From Cellulomonas dongxiuzhuiae (GTDB taxonomy: Bacteria; Actinomycetota; Actinomycetes; Actinomycetales; Cellulomonadaceae), in contig NZ_CP076023.1 of NCBI RefSeq assembly GCF_018623035.1, positions 3,348,001-3,412,000 of the forward strand: a stretch of DNA of 64,000 nt, given 5' to 3'. The notes below the pieces were generated by a model. That model was not told the DNA's origin, made no database searches, and was given only the letters and a program-made list of their open reading frames with translations. Made by a program: the position numbers and the translations under genes. Below are positions 52,162 through 60,680 of this stretch, piece by piece. Each line of letters begins with the position of its first letter. Position 1 is the stretch's first letter.

Positions 52162-52207
52162 AGGCTAGGCAGGGGCGGTGCGGCGGGACATCGGTAATCG
52201 CTACCGA
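52162..52207 (-). promoter_or_regulatory. eCIS dyad site A and -10 for the sheath operon
   Basis: On the minus strand TCGGTAGCGATTACCGA (52191-52207) followed 23 bp later by TAGCCT (52162-52167); the start would lie near 52155, giving a leader of about 70 nt before the sheath GTG. In the 300-bp gap 52087-52386 no matching -10 is found for the divergent LuxR-type gene. The dyad centre is about -43 relative to the expected start, as for activators that contact RNA polymerase beside -35. Confidence 0.75.
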
Positions 52208-52386
52208 GGTTGTGCCGGCGCCCCGACGACGGGCGTTCGGGTGACCCTCGAACGGGTGAACCGCGCCACCTGGGCGATGGTTCAGGCAGCCTTCGTCGCA
52301 CTTGCCCGTCTCGCTCACCGGGACGCCCTCCCACCTGCGCCCCCCGGCGGCGACGTTCGTCCTACGCACCACCGCCCGGAGCCGCT

Positions 52387-55026
52387 ATGACCAGGTCAGA
52401 CGCCCGCCCACCCGCGGGGCGCGCAGGGACGTCCGCGATCGTCCCCACGCCCCACCGGGCCCTCTCGGCCCCGGCGGCCCCTGCCACCGTCCTGCAGCCC
52501 GAGCTGGTCGACCACCTGACCGCGTCCCTCGCCGGCGGCCGCAGCGTCCTCGTCGTCGGTGACGCCGGGTCCGGCAAGACGCACGCGGTCGCCCGGACCC
52601 TCGAGCGGCTGCGTGCCCAGCACCACGACCTCCACATCGTGCACATCACCGGCACGGGCACCCACGACGGGCTGCCGCTCGGCGCGCTCGAGCCGCTGCT
52701 GGACGACCCCGCGGCGGCCTTCGGGGACCTCGCCGGGACCCTGCGCTCGCTCGCCGCGAACCTCGAGCGCCGCCGCGGCAGCGGCCGGCTCGTGCTGCGC
52801 GTCGAGGACGCCCACCGCCTCGACGACGCCTCCGCCCGCGCGCTCGACTGGCTGGTGCGGCAGGACTCCGTCCAGGTCGTCGCGACGCTGCGGCAGAGCT
52901 GGGCGGCACGCTCGCCGTGGGCCGCGCTGTGGAAGGACGACGTCGTCGAGCGGCTCGACGTCGCACCGCTGACCAGGGAGGCCGCCGAGCGGTGGCTGAC
53001 CGCCGAGCTGGGCGCCCCGGTCACCGCGGACACCACGGACCGTCTGTGGCGCACGTCGGGCGGCAGCGCGACGCGCCTGCGTGAGGCGGTGCACGACGCG
53101 CGGGCGTCGGGCGCGCTGGAGCAGCGCAACGGCGCGTGGGTGTGGCGCGGCGGCCAGCAGGGCCGCTCGCGCACGCTCGACCTGGCCGAGCTGGACCTGC
53201 AGGGCGTCAGCACGCAGGGCAAGGCCGCCCTCGAGGTCTGCGCCGTCGTCTGCCCGGTCGCGCTGGACGTGCTGCTGGACCTGGTGCCCGCGGCCGCTGT
53301 CGACGAGCTCGTGCTCGCCGGTGCCGTCACCATGACGACGGCCGCGACCGTCACCGGCGGCACCGTGCGCGTCGTCGACCTCACGATGCCGGCCTACGCC
53401 GACGTGGCGCGCGCGTGGATCCCCGCGTCGCGGCAGCGCGAGCTGCTGCAGCGCGCGCTCGAGGCGCCGGTCGCCCACGGCGTGGCGGCCACCTCGCTCA
53501 TCCGCTCGGTCTCGCTGGCGATCGACCTGGGCATGGACGTGCCGCCGGCGCGCGTGCAGGAGGCGCTCACGGCGGCGTTCACGATCCACCAGCACGACTC
53601 GGTCGTCATGCTGACGACCGGCGTCCTCGCCTCGTCGCCCCCCGGGGCCGCAGCGGCGCAGCTGCACGCGCTGCGCGGTGACGCGCGGGTCATGCTCACG
53701 GAGCTCGCCGAGGCCGAGCGCGACTTCTCGCGTGCGGCCGAGCTGCTGGCCGAGGGTCCGCTCGACGTCGCGAGCGCCACGCTGCTGCTGCACGTGGCCG
53801 ACATGGCCGCGCTCGTGGCGCACCGGCGCCTGGGGGACGTGGACCGCGCGCTGGCGCGCCTCGACGAGATCGTGCGACCGCTGCGCGAGGCCGACCCGGT
53901 GCTGCCCGCCCTGCGCTGGCGCGACGAGGTCGAGGTGACGCGACTGACACGGCTGGGGTACGCGGGTCGCCTCGAGACGATCGACGCCGCGCTGGTCGCC
54001 CTGGAGGGCGGTGCCCACCCGGCGCGTCGCGTGTCGCTCGCCCCCCCGACCGCCATGGGGCTGGGCGAGAGCGGGCGGCTGCACGAGGCCTTCGCGCTGT
54101 GCACGCGGTTCGGCGAGATCGCCGCCGCGCACGAGGACCTGCACCGCTGGGGACGCGGCGAGGTGCTCGTCGCGACGTTCTTCACGCTGCTGTGGTCGGG
54201 CGAGGTCGAGGCGGTCCGCGCCGCGCTCGCGCCGACCGCCGCCGACGCGCCCATCGCCGTCGAGTGGGCGACCGTCCACACGGCCCTGGGCCTGCTGGCG
54301 ATCGCCGACGGCTCCTGGAACGACGCCCGCACGCACCTCGCCACCGCCCGCGCGCGGTTCGACGAGACCGACCTCACCGGACTGGCGTCGTACTCGCTGA
54401 CGGCCGAGGCCACGGCCGCCGCGGCCTGCGGCGACGCAGCGGCCGCGCGCGACCTGCTGGAGCAGGCGTCGCGCGCGTCGGTCGGCTCGGCCCGGGCGAT
54501 GGAGGGCGACCTGCGGGTCCGTCGTCTGGACGCGCTGTCGTGGCTGCGCAGCGCCGACCTCGTGGCAGAGGCCCGTGCGGTCGCCCGCTGGGCCCGTGAG
54601 CGTGGCGCCGCACGCGTCGAGCTGGAGGCGCTGCACCGCTGGATCGACGCGAGCCGTCGCGCCGGTGGCCAGGCCGACCCGGCCCTCGTGGCCCGTGTGC
54701 GGAGCCTGGGGGCCGTCTGCGACGGTGCGCGCTCGGCGGCGCTCGTCGCGCACGTCGAGGCGCTCGCGGCGCAGGACGCGGACCTCGCCCGCATCGCCGA
54801 GCGCGAGCTCAACCGCCGCGGGCTGTGGCTGCCGCCGCTCGGCGCATCGGTCGCGCTGACCTCGCGCGAGCAGGAGATCGCGTCGCTGGCCGCGGGCGGC
54901 CTGACGAGCCGGGCGATCGCGCAGCGCCTCGTGCTGTCGACGCGTACGGTCGACTCGCACCTGTCGCGCGTGTTCGCCAAGCTCGGCGTGCACTCGCGCG
55001 AGGAGCTGGCGAACGTGCTGCGCTGA
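52387..55026 (+). CDS. LuxR-family regulator of the large ATP-binding (LAL) type
   Basis: 879 residues from ATG 52387 with GGAG at 52378; the longer frame upstream is not needed. Walker A GDAGSGKT (58-65) within an AAA/STAND ATPase domain (LHIVHITGTG, LVLRVEDAHRLDD), a helical TPR-like middle, and a C-terminal LuxR helix-turn-helix (LTSREQEIASLAAGGLTSRA then VDSHLSRVFAKLGVHS). LAL regulators bind DNA as activators in response to a ligand or NTP. Adjacent to and divergent from the sheath operon, it is the best candidate to bind the TCGGTA-N5-TACCGA dyads. The signal is unknown. Confidence 0.93.
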   Translation: MTRSDARPPAGRAGTSAIVPTPHRALSAPAAPATVLQPELVDHLTASLAGGRSVLVVGDAGSGKTHAVARTLERLRAQHHDLHIVHITGTGTHDGLPLGALEPLLDDPAAAFGDLAGTLRSLAANLERRRGSGRLVLRVEDAHRLDDASARALDWLVRQDSVQVVATLRQSWAARSPWAALWKDDVVERLDVAPLTREAAERWLTAELGAPVTADTTDRLWRTSGGSATRLREAVHDARASGALEQRNGAWVWRGGQQGRSRTLDLAELDLQGVSTQGKAALEVCAVVCPVALDVLLDLVPAAAVDELVLAGAVTMTTAATVTGGTVRVVDLTMPAYADVARAWIPASRQRELLQRALEAPVAHGVAATSLIRSVSLAIDLGMDVPPARVQEALTAAFTIHQHDSVVMLTTGVLASSPPGAAAAQLHALRGDARVMLTELAEAERDFSRAAELLAEGPLDVASATLLLHVADMAALVAHRRLGDVDRALARLDEIVRPLREADPVLPALRWRDEVEVTRLTRLGYAGRLETIDAALVALEGGAHPARRVSLAPPTAMGLGESGRLHEAFALCTRFGEIAAAHEDLHRWGRGEVLVATFFTLLWSGEVEAVRAALAPTAADAPIAVEWATVHTALGLLAIADGSWNDARTHLATARARFDETDLTGLASYSLTAEATAAAACGDAAAARDLLEQASRASVGSARAMEGDLRVRRLDALSWLRSADLVAEARAVARWARERGAARVELEALHRWIDASRRAGGQADPALVARVRSLGAVCDGARSAALVAHVEALAAQDADLARIAERELNRRGLWLPPLGASVALTSREQEIASLAAGGLTSRAIAQRLVLSTRTVDSHLSRVFAKLGVHSREELANVLR

Positions 55027-55050
55027 CGTGCCGCCCGCCGGGTGGAACTC

Positions 55051-55067
55051 CGCCCGGCGTCCGGGCG
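55051..55067 (+). terminator. Short hairpin after the regulator gene
   Basis: CGCCCGG-CGT-CCGGGCG, 7-bp perfect stem, 25 bp past the stop; an overlapping alternative (GCCGGG/CCCGGC at 55037-55058) exists. The rest of the 134-bp gap likely carries the promoter of the TelA operon; TACCGT at 55096-55101 is a weak -10 candidate. Confidence 0.45.
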
Positions 55068-55160
55068 TTCTGATCAGCACGACCGGGCGTTCCGGTACCG
55101 TGACCAGCACCGTCGTCGGACGGCCACACGCGCCACCAGCGCCTCCCGGGAGGACCTTCG

Positions 55161-56378
55161 ATGACCGAGCCCACCCCGCTGCAGCCGCCCGCGTCGAGCG
55201 GGGCCTTCGCACTGGAGGCGCCGGCGCCCGTCGCGCCCGTGGCCACGCACGACGCGCCGGCGATGGCGCCCCGCGTCGACCCCGCGGCGCTGCCCGGCCT
55301 GGACGCCAAGGTCGGCGCGTACCTGAGCAGCCTCGACTCGGCGCAGGCCGGCTCGCCGGAGTTCGCCGCGAAGGCCGACGACGTGCGCCTCATGGGCGAC
55401 TCGGACATCCGGCAGGCCGCGGACACGTCGAACCGCCTGCTGCAGGTGCCCGTGCGCGAGCTGCGCGAGGGCGGTGTCTCCGGCACGTCGCAGGTGTCGA
55501 AGTCGCTGCTGGACCTGCGCCGCACGGTCGAGGACCTCGACCCGTCGGAGAAGACGGTCGGGCGCAAGCTCTTGGGCTTCCTGCCGTTCGGTGACACCCT
55601 CACCGACTACTTCCGCCGCTACGAGAGCTCGCAGAAGCAGATCGACGCGATCGTCAGGGCGCTGTACCGGGGTCAGGACGAGCTGCGCAAGGACAACGCC
55701 GCGCTCAACCTGGAGAAGCAGAACCTCTGGGACACGATGGGCCGGCTCAACCAGTACATCTACGTCGCGAGCTCGCTGGACACCCAGCTGTCCGCGAAGA
55801 TCGCGCAGCTCGAGGTCGCCGAGCCCGAGCGCGCGCGGGCCCTGCGCGAGGACGTGCTGTTCTACGTCCGCCAGAAGCACCAGGACCTGCTGACGCAGCT
55901 CGCCGTGTCGATCCAGGGGTACCTGGCGATCGACATCATCATCAAGAACAACATCGAGCTCATCAAGGGCGTCGACCGCGCGACGACCACGACGGTCTCG
56001 GCGCTGCGCACCGCGGTGCTGGTCGCCCAGGCGCTCAACAACCAGAAGCTCGTGCTCGACCAGATCACGGCGCTGAACACGACGACGTCGAACATGATCG
56101 CCTCGACGTCCAAGCTGCTGCGCGAGCAGTCGGTGCTCATCCAGCAGCAGGCCGCGAGCGCGACGATCGGGCTGCCGCAGCTGCAGCAGTCGTTCTCCGA
56201 CATCTTCGCCGCGATGGACTCGATCGACACGTTCAAGGTGCAGGCGCTGGACTCGATGGCGCAGACCGTCGGCGTCCTGGAGACCGAGACGGCGAAGGCG
56301 AAGCAGTACCTCGACCGCGTGTCGCGCGCCGACCGCACCGAGGTCGCGAGCGGGTCGCTCGACCTGGGCCTGCGCTGA
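55161..56378 (+). CDS. TelA-family (toxic anion resistance) protein
   Basis: 405 residues. The N-terminal ~40 are Ala/Pro-rich; then the TelA/KlaA helical bundle: LDPSEKTVGRKLLGFLPFGDTLTDYFRRYESSQ, DNAALNLEKQNLWDTMGRLNQYIYVASSL, and AVSIQGYLAIDIIIKNNIELIKGVDRATTTT, all family hallmarks. TelA was first tied to tellurite resistance and recurs in stress or conflict operons; exact function unknown, probably a membrane-associated cytosolic scaffold. First gene of a seven-gene plus-strand operon; a 33-bp gap leads to the next gene. Confidence 0.93.
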   Translation: MTEPTPLQPPASSGAFALEAPAPVAPVATHDAPAMAPRVDPAALPGLDAKVGAYLSSLDSAQAGSPEFAAKADDVRLMGDSDIRQAADTSNRLLQVPVRELREGGVSGTSQVSKSLLDLRRTVEDLDPSEKTVGRKLLGFLPFGDTLTDYFRRYESSQKQIDAIVRALYRGQDELRKDNAALNLEKQNLWDTMGRLNQYIYVASSLDTQLSAKIAQLEVAEPERARALREDVLFYVRQKHQDLLTQLAVSIQGYLAIDIIIKNNIELIKGVDRATTTTVSALRTAVLVAQALNNQKLVLDQITALNTTTSNMIASTSKLLREQSVLIQQQAASATIGLPQLQQSFSDIFAAMDSIDTFKVQALDSMAQTVGVLETETAKAKQYLDRVSRADRTEVASGSLDLGLR

Positions 56379-56411
56379 CCGGGTGCCACGGACGGGGGAG
56401 GTGAGCGGCCG

Positions 56412-56927
56412 GTGAGTGCTCTCGGTGACCTCGTCGCGCGCCTGCTCGGCCGCCGGCCGCGGCACGTCGTCGTGCTCGAGGAGGACCCGGTCCCGACGGC
56501 CGAGCAGATCGCCACCGCCGTGCGGGACGTCGAGGCGAGCATCGAGGGGCGCGTCCCCGCCGCGGTGACCGCGCGGGTCCACCGCATCACGGGGACCGTG
56601 GAGGACATGGTGCCGCGCCTCGACCGGTTCGGGGTCGGTGACCGGCAGGCGTACACCGTGGTCGCGACGGCCACGAGCTACCTGCCCGAGGCCGTCGAGG
56701 GGTACCTGCGCCTGCCGCGCGACTTCGCCGACCGCCGCGTGGTGTCCCGCGGCAAGACCTCCCTCATGCTGCTGTGCGACCAGCTCGACCTGCTGGCGGT
56801 GACGCTGGAGAAGATCTCCGACGCCGTGTCCCGGGCCGACGCGCAGGCGCTGGTGGCGCACGGGCAGTTCCTCGCCGAGAAGTTCGGGCAGTCGTCGCTC
56901 GACGTGCCCGGGACGGGAGCACCGTGA
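56412..56927 (+). CDS. Hypothetical helical protein of the TelA operon
   Basis: 171 residues from GTG 56412. Segments: LVARLLGRRPRHVVVLEEDP, then a helical middle with ITGTVEDMVPRLDRFGVGD and VVATATSYLPEAVEGYLRLP, ending in LLCDQLDLLAVTLEKISDAVSRADAQALVAHGQFLAEKFG. The AYTVVATATSYLPEAVEGYL stretch recalls proteins encoded beside telA-like genes but I cannot name the family. Soluble; overlaps the AAA gene by 4 bp, so likely works with TelA and the ATPase. Confidence 0.75.
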   Translation: MSALGDLVARLLGRRPRHVVVLEEDPVPTAEQIATAVRDVEASIEGRVPAAVTARVHRITGTVEDMVPRLDRFGVGDRQAYTVVATATSYLPEAVEGYLRLPRDFADRRVVSRGKTSLMLLCDQLDLLAVTLEKISDAVSRADAQALVAHGQFLAEKFGQSSLDVPGTGAP

Positions 56928-58429
56928 CCGGGTCCGCGACGGACGGCCTCGCCGCCGGGCTGGACGCGCTCGCCGCCGCGGGGCGCGCGGCCGGGCTGGA
57001 CGCCGCCGCGGTGCGCGACGAGGGCGAGCGCCTGGCGGCGGCGGTGGCGGAGTCGGCCCCGGGCGCGGCGCAGGCGTGGCTCGCCGTGACGGGCCGCGAC
57101 GGGACCGCGCTCACCGAGTTCTTCGCGGCCGCGGGGTCGGCGCGCCGGTGGCGGCACGCCCCGACGGACCTGCTGACGACGCTCGTCGCGGCGCGCTCCT
57201 CCCACGCCGCGCCCTACGCCGACGCCCTCGCGCACGTGGTGTCGGCGGCCTGCGACCAGGGCACCCCCACCCTCGAGGTCGTCGCGGCCGCCTCGGTCAC
57301 CGCCGCCGTCCAGCGCGCCGCCGCCGCCATTCCTTTCTCCGCCGCCATTCCTTTCTCCCCCACCCCCCTCTCCCCCACCCACCCCCTCGCCACCCCCACC
57401 CCCCCGGGCGGGCCCCCCACCCCGGGTGCGAGAGAGCGATCCGGTGCGCCCGCACCGGGTCCGGATCACTCTCCGACCACCCCGGAGGTGCCCGAGAGGA
57501 CCTTCGAGGAGCTGCTCGCCGAGCTCGACGCGCTCGTCGGGCTCGACCGGGTCAAGCGCGAGATCCGGCAGCAGGCCGAGGTGCTGCGCGTCGAGCGGCT
57601 GCGCACCGACGCCGGCCTGACACGCCCGTCGCTGACGCGGCACCTCGTGTTCGTCGGCAACCCCGGGACGGGCAAGACGACGGTCGCGCGGCTCGTCGCG
57701 GGGCTGTACCGCGCGCTCGGCCTGCTGAGCAGCGGGCACCTGGTCGAGGTCGACCGCTCCGAGCTCGTCGCCGGGTACCTGGGCCAGACGGCCACCAAGA
57801 CGACCGAGGTCGTCACGAAGGCGCTCGGCGGCGTCCTGTTCATCGACGAGGCGTACTCGCTCGCCGAGGACCAGTACGGCGCCGAGGCCGTGAACACGCT
57901 GGTCAAGGACATGGAGGACCACCGCGACGAGCTCGTCGTCATCGTCGCGGGGTACCCGCTGCCGATGGCGCGGTTCCTCACCACCAACCCGGGGCTCGAG
58001 AGCCGCTTCGCCACGACCATCGCGTTCGACGACTACACCGACGCGCAGCTGCGGGAGATCTTCGCGCTCGCCGCCCGCAAGGCCGACTTCGAGCCGTCCA
58101 CCGAGGCGCTCGACCTCGTCGAGCAGATCGTCGCCGCCCAGCCGCGGCACGAGGGCTTCGGCAACGGGCGACTCGCGCGCAACCTGCTCGACCGCGCGGT
58201 GCTGCGGCACGCGTGGCGGCTGCGGGACGTGCCGGCGCCCACCGTCGAGCAGCTGCGCACGCTGCTGCCCGCGGACCTCGCGACGGACGTCGAGGACGTC
58301 GCGACCGACCTGCCCGTGCCCGACGAGCCGCACGGCGACGTGCCGGCACCCGACGACCCGGGCGACCAGCCCTCCCCCGCCGACCCCGCCGGCAGCACCC
58401 CCGCCCCCCGCCCCGAGGAGCCCGCGTGA
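56924..58429 (+). CDS. CbbX/CfxQ-type AAA+ ATPase
   Basis: 501 residues from GTG 56924. An N-terminal helical domain (~1-133) is joined by a Pro-rich linker (~134-190) to an AAA+ module: ELDALVGLDRVKREIRQQ, Walker A GNPGTGKT (245-252), Walker B GGVLFIDEAYSL, YQY-type loop absent, arginine finger in GLESRFATTIAF. This subfamily includes Rubisco activase CbbX and type VII EccA N-terminal relatives; here it may remodel TelA or the kinase. The acidic tail is also Pro-rich. The linker DNA is unusual (see the repeat entry). GTGA overlaps at both ends show tight coupling. Confidence 0.9.
   Translation: MTGSATDGLAAGLDALAAAGRAAGLDAAAVRDEGERLAAAVAESAPGAAQAWLAVTGRDGTALTEFFAAAGSARRWRHAPTDLLTTLVAARSSHAAPYADALAHVVSAACDQGTPTLEVVAAASVTAAVQRAAAAIPFSAAIPFSPTPLSPTHPLATPTPPGGPPTPGARERSGAPAPGPDHSPTTPEVPERTFEELLAELDALVGLDRVKREIRQQAEVLRVERLRTDAGLTRPSLTRHLVFVGNPGTGKTTVARLVAGLYRALGLLSSGHLVEVDRSELVAGYLGQTATKTTEVVTKALGGVLFIDEAYSLAEDQYGAEAVNTLVKDMEDHRDELVVIVAGYPLPMARFLTTNPGLESRFATTIAFDDYTDAQLREIFALAARKADFEPSTEALDLVEQIVAAQPRHEGFGNGRLARNLLDRAVLRHAWRLRDVPAPTVEQLRTLLPADLATDVEDVATDLPVPDEPHGDVPAPDDPGDQPSPADPAGSTPAPRPEEPA
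57323..57473. repeat. C-rich linker DNA with direct and inverted repeats
   Basis: Within the AAA+ gene, an 18-bp tandem duplication (GCCGCCATTCCTTTCTCC at 57323 and 57341, encoding AAIPFS) is followed by ~60 bp of almost pure C, then an inverted repeat at 57432-57473 (GAGAGCGATCCGG / CCGGATCACTCTC, one mismatch) around an inner GGTGCG/CGCACC hairpin. GAGAGAGCGATCC differs by one base from the GAGAGAGCAATCC at 8878-8890. ATT and similar AT-ending codons here are rare elsewhere in the window. Frame is kept. Confidence 0.7.
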
Positions 58430-59727
58430 CCACGACCGTCGTGTCCTCGCCGCCGAGTCCGCCGCCTACGCCGCACCCGTCCGGCGCACCCGCGCCCGCG
58501 GCGCCGTCGGCACGCCCCACGAGCGGCTGGCGCTCGACGCCGGGCGGTCTGCGCGTGTGGGGCGCCGTCGCGGCCGTCGTCACGGCGCTCACGGGCCTGC
58601 TGGGACTCCTCACCGCGACGAGCCAGAGCGCCGCCGTCGACGGGTTGCGGGACTCGGCGGCGCAGCTGGTCGGGCTGCAGGACGCGCGCAACCAGCTCGT
58701 CGCGGCCGACGCGGCCGCGACCACCGCGTTCCTCGTCGGCGGCCTGGAGCCCACGGACCTGCGCGCGAGCTACGACGCGGCCCTGGACGCCGGGGCGCTC
58801 GCCCTGACGCAGCTCGCCGGGAGCGGACCCGAGGGCGCGGACGGGCTCGCCCAGGTGTCCGCCGACCTCACGGAGTACTCGGGGCTGGTCGCGCAGGCCC
58901 GCGCCAACAACCGGCAGGGCTTCCCCGTGGCGTCGGCGTACCTCGAGGAGGCGTCGACCGTGCTGCGCGAGGACATCGTGCCCGCGCTCGACGAGCTCGT
59001 CGCCGCGGAGCAGCAGCGCGTCGACGACGAGCTGGCCGCGGTGCGGACCGCGACGCCCACGCTCCTCGTCGTCGTCCTCCTGGCGCTGGTCGCGCTGGTG
59101 GGCGTGCAGGTCTGGGTCGCGCGGCGTACGCGCCGGACCTTCAACGGCGGGCTCGTCGCCGCGACGGTCATGCTGCTGGCCGTCGCGGTCATCGGCGGGT
59201 CGACCCTGGGCAGCGCGGCGTCCCGCACGAGCCGCGTGCACGACGGGTCCTACGCGGCGACCGTCGCCACCTCGCAGGCGTTCGCGCTGGTCAACGACGC
59301 CCGCTCGATGGAGGCGTTCACGCTGATCCGACGCGGGTCGGGGGCCGCCTACGAGGAGTCCTTCGTCGCCGGCACCGAGCAGGCGCGCGACGCGCTCGCG
59401 GGTGACGGCAGCAGGCTCGACCCGTCGCTCGTCGACCGGCTCGACGCCTGGGTCGCCGCGCACCGGGACGTGCGGGCGCTCGACGACGCCGGGGACTGGG
59501 ACGGCGCCGTGGCACTCGTCACGAGCGACGACCCGGCCGCGTCGCCGGCGCTGTTCGACGACCTGTCCACGAGCCTGACGGCCGCGGTCGACTCCGGCAG
59601 CGCCGAGGTCGCGGACGGCCTGCACACGGGCGGCCCCTGGGTGGGCTGGCTGCTGGCGATCTTCGCCGTGATCGGTGGCCTGCTGGCCTGGACCGGGCTG
59701 CGCGCACGACGGGAGGAGTACCGATGA
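58426..59727 (+). CDS. glnX: GlnX-like four-span membrane protein
   Basis: 433 residues from GTG 58426 with GAGGAG upstream. Spans at ~44-64, ~216-236, ~247-267 and ~405-424 divide two external helical domains of ~150 and ~135 residues (VDGLRDSAAQLVGLQDARNQLVAADAAATTAFLVGG and its internal echo VHDGSYAATVATSQAFALVNDARSMEAFTLIRRG), as in chemoreceptor-like sensors. In mycobacteria GlnX carries signals from extracytoplasmic GlnH to the cytosolic kinase PknG. The next gene is glnH and pknG lies two genes on, which makes the assignment strong by synteny. Confidence 0.8.
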   Translation: MTTTVVSSPPSPPPTPHPSGAPAPAAPSARPTSGWRSTPGGLRVWGAVAAVVTALTGLLGLLTATSQSAAVDGLRDSAAQLVGLQDARNQLVAADAAATTAFLVGGLEPTDLRASYDAALDAGALALTQLAGSGPEGADGLAQVSADLTEYSGLVAQARANNRQGFPVASAYLEEASTVLREDIVPALDELVAAEQQRVDDELAAVRTATPTLLVVVLLALVALVGVQVWVARRTRRTFNGGLVAATVMLLAVAVIGGSTLGSAASRTSRVHDGSYAATVATSQAFALVNDARSMEAFTLIRRGSGAAYEESFVAGTEQARDALAGDGSRLDPSLVDRLDAWVAAHRDVRALDDAGDWDGAVALVTSDDPAASPALFDDLSTSLTAAVDSGSAEVADGLHTGGPWVGWLLAIFAVIGGLLAWTGLRARREEYR

Positions 59728-60680
59728 GCACACGCAGGACGCACCCCGTGCGCGCCGTGCTGGCGGCGACGGCCCTGGTGGCCGTCGTGCTGGGCGGCTG
59801 CGCCACGCAGGCCCCCGACGCCGGAGCACGTGTCGCCCCCGCGCCTGCCGCGGTCGGCGCCGCGGCACCCGCCGCGGTCGAGTGCACCGACGCCACGACG
59901 TCGTACGCCCCGACCACCGGCACCGAGGTCACCGCCGGCTCGACGATGGCCGCGATCCGCGACCGCGGCCACCTCCTCGTCGGCGTCTCCGCCGACACGC
60001 TGCGCATGGGCGCGCGCAACCCCTTCACGGGCCAGATCGAGGGCTTCGACATCGACGTCGCCCGGCAGGTCGCGCAGGCGATCCTGGGCAACCCGGACGC
60101 GATCCGCTTCCGGGTGATCACGGCGGGCGACCGCCTGCCGGTGCTCCAGGAGCACGAGGTGGACCTCGTCGTGCGCGCGTTCACGATCAACTGCGAGCGC
60201 TGGCAGGACATCGCGTTCTCCGCCGAGTACTTCACCGCCGGCCAGAAGGTCCTGGTCAGCACCGAGTCCGACGCGCAGGGCATCGACGACCTGTCCGGGC
60301 AGCGCGTGTGCGCGCCCGACGGCACGACGACCCTCGAGCGGCTCGAGCAGTACGACGTCGAGGCCGTGGGCGCGCTCACGCACTCCGCGTGCCTCGCGCT
60401 GTTCCAGCAGGGCCGCGTCGACGCCATCACGGGCGACGACACCGTGCTCGCCGGGTTCGTCGCGCAGGACCCGTACGCGCGCGTCGTGGGCGAGGCGTTC
60501 AGCGCCGAGCCGTACGGCGTGGGCGTCGCGGCCGACCAGGTCGACCTCGTGCGCTTCGTCAACGCGGTCCTCGACGGCATGAAGGCCGACGGGACGTGGA
60601 CGCAGGTCTACGACCGCTGGCTCGGCGAGGCCCTGGGCCCGGCGCCCGCGCCGCCGACGTCCGTGTACGGACGGTCGTGA
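59724..60680 (+). CDS. glnH: GlnH-like amino-acid-binding lipoprotein
   Basis: 318 residues from ATG 59724, ATGA overlap. Lipobox LGGC with Cys26. Solute-binding family 3: STMAAIRDRGHLLVGVSADTLRMG, then IEGFDIDVARQVAQAIL, FRVITAGDRLPVLQE, DLVVRAFTINCERWQDIAFS and LEQYDVEAVGAL. In the PknG relay this protein binds aspartate, glutamate or asparagine and reports to GlnX. No permease gene is nearby, supporting a sensor rather than a transport role. Two mature Cys (VRAFTINCERW and GQRVCAPD) may pair. Confidence 0.88.
   Translation: MSTRRTHPVRAVLAATALVAVVLGGCATQAPDAGARVAPAPAAVGAAAPAAVECTDATTSYAPTTGTEVTAGSTMAAIRDRGHLLVGVSADTLRMGARNPFTGQIEGFDIDVARQVAQAILGNPDAIRFRVITAGDRLPVLQEHEVDLVVRAFTINCERWQDIAFSAEYFTAGQKVLVSTESDAQGIDDLSGQRVCAPDGTTTLERLEQYDVEAVGALTHSACLALFQQGRVDAITGDDTVLAGFVAQDPYARVVGEAFSAEPYGVGVAADQVDLVRFVNAVLDGMKADGTWTQVYDRWLGEALGPAPAPPTSVYGRS

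Noticed and set aside
55060-55160. A fifth eCIS dyad before the TelA operon
   Set aside because: GGTACCGTGACC resembles half a site but matches only 2 of 11 left-arm positions and has no -10 at the right distance.
52396-55212. 938-residue frame antisense to the LuxR-type gene
   Set aside because: No motif; the sense strand encodes Walker A and a LuxR helix-turn-helix.
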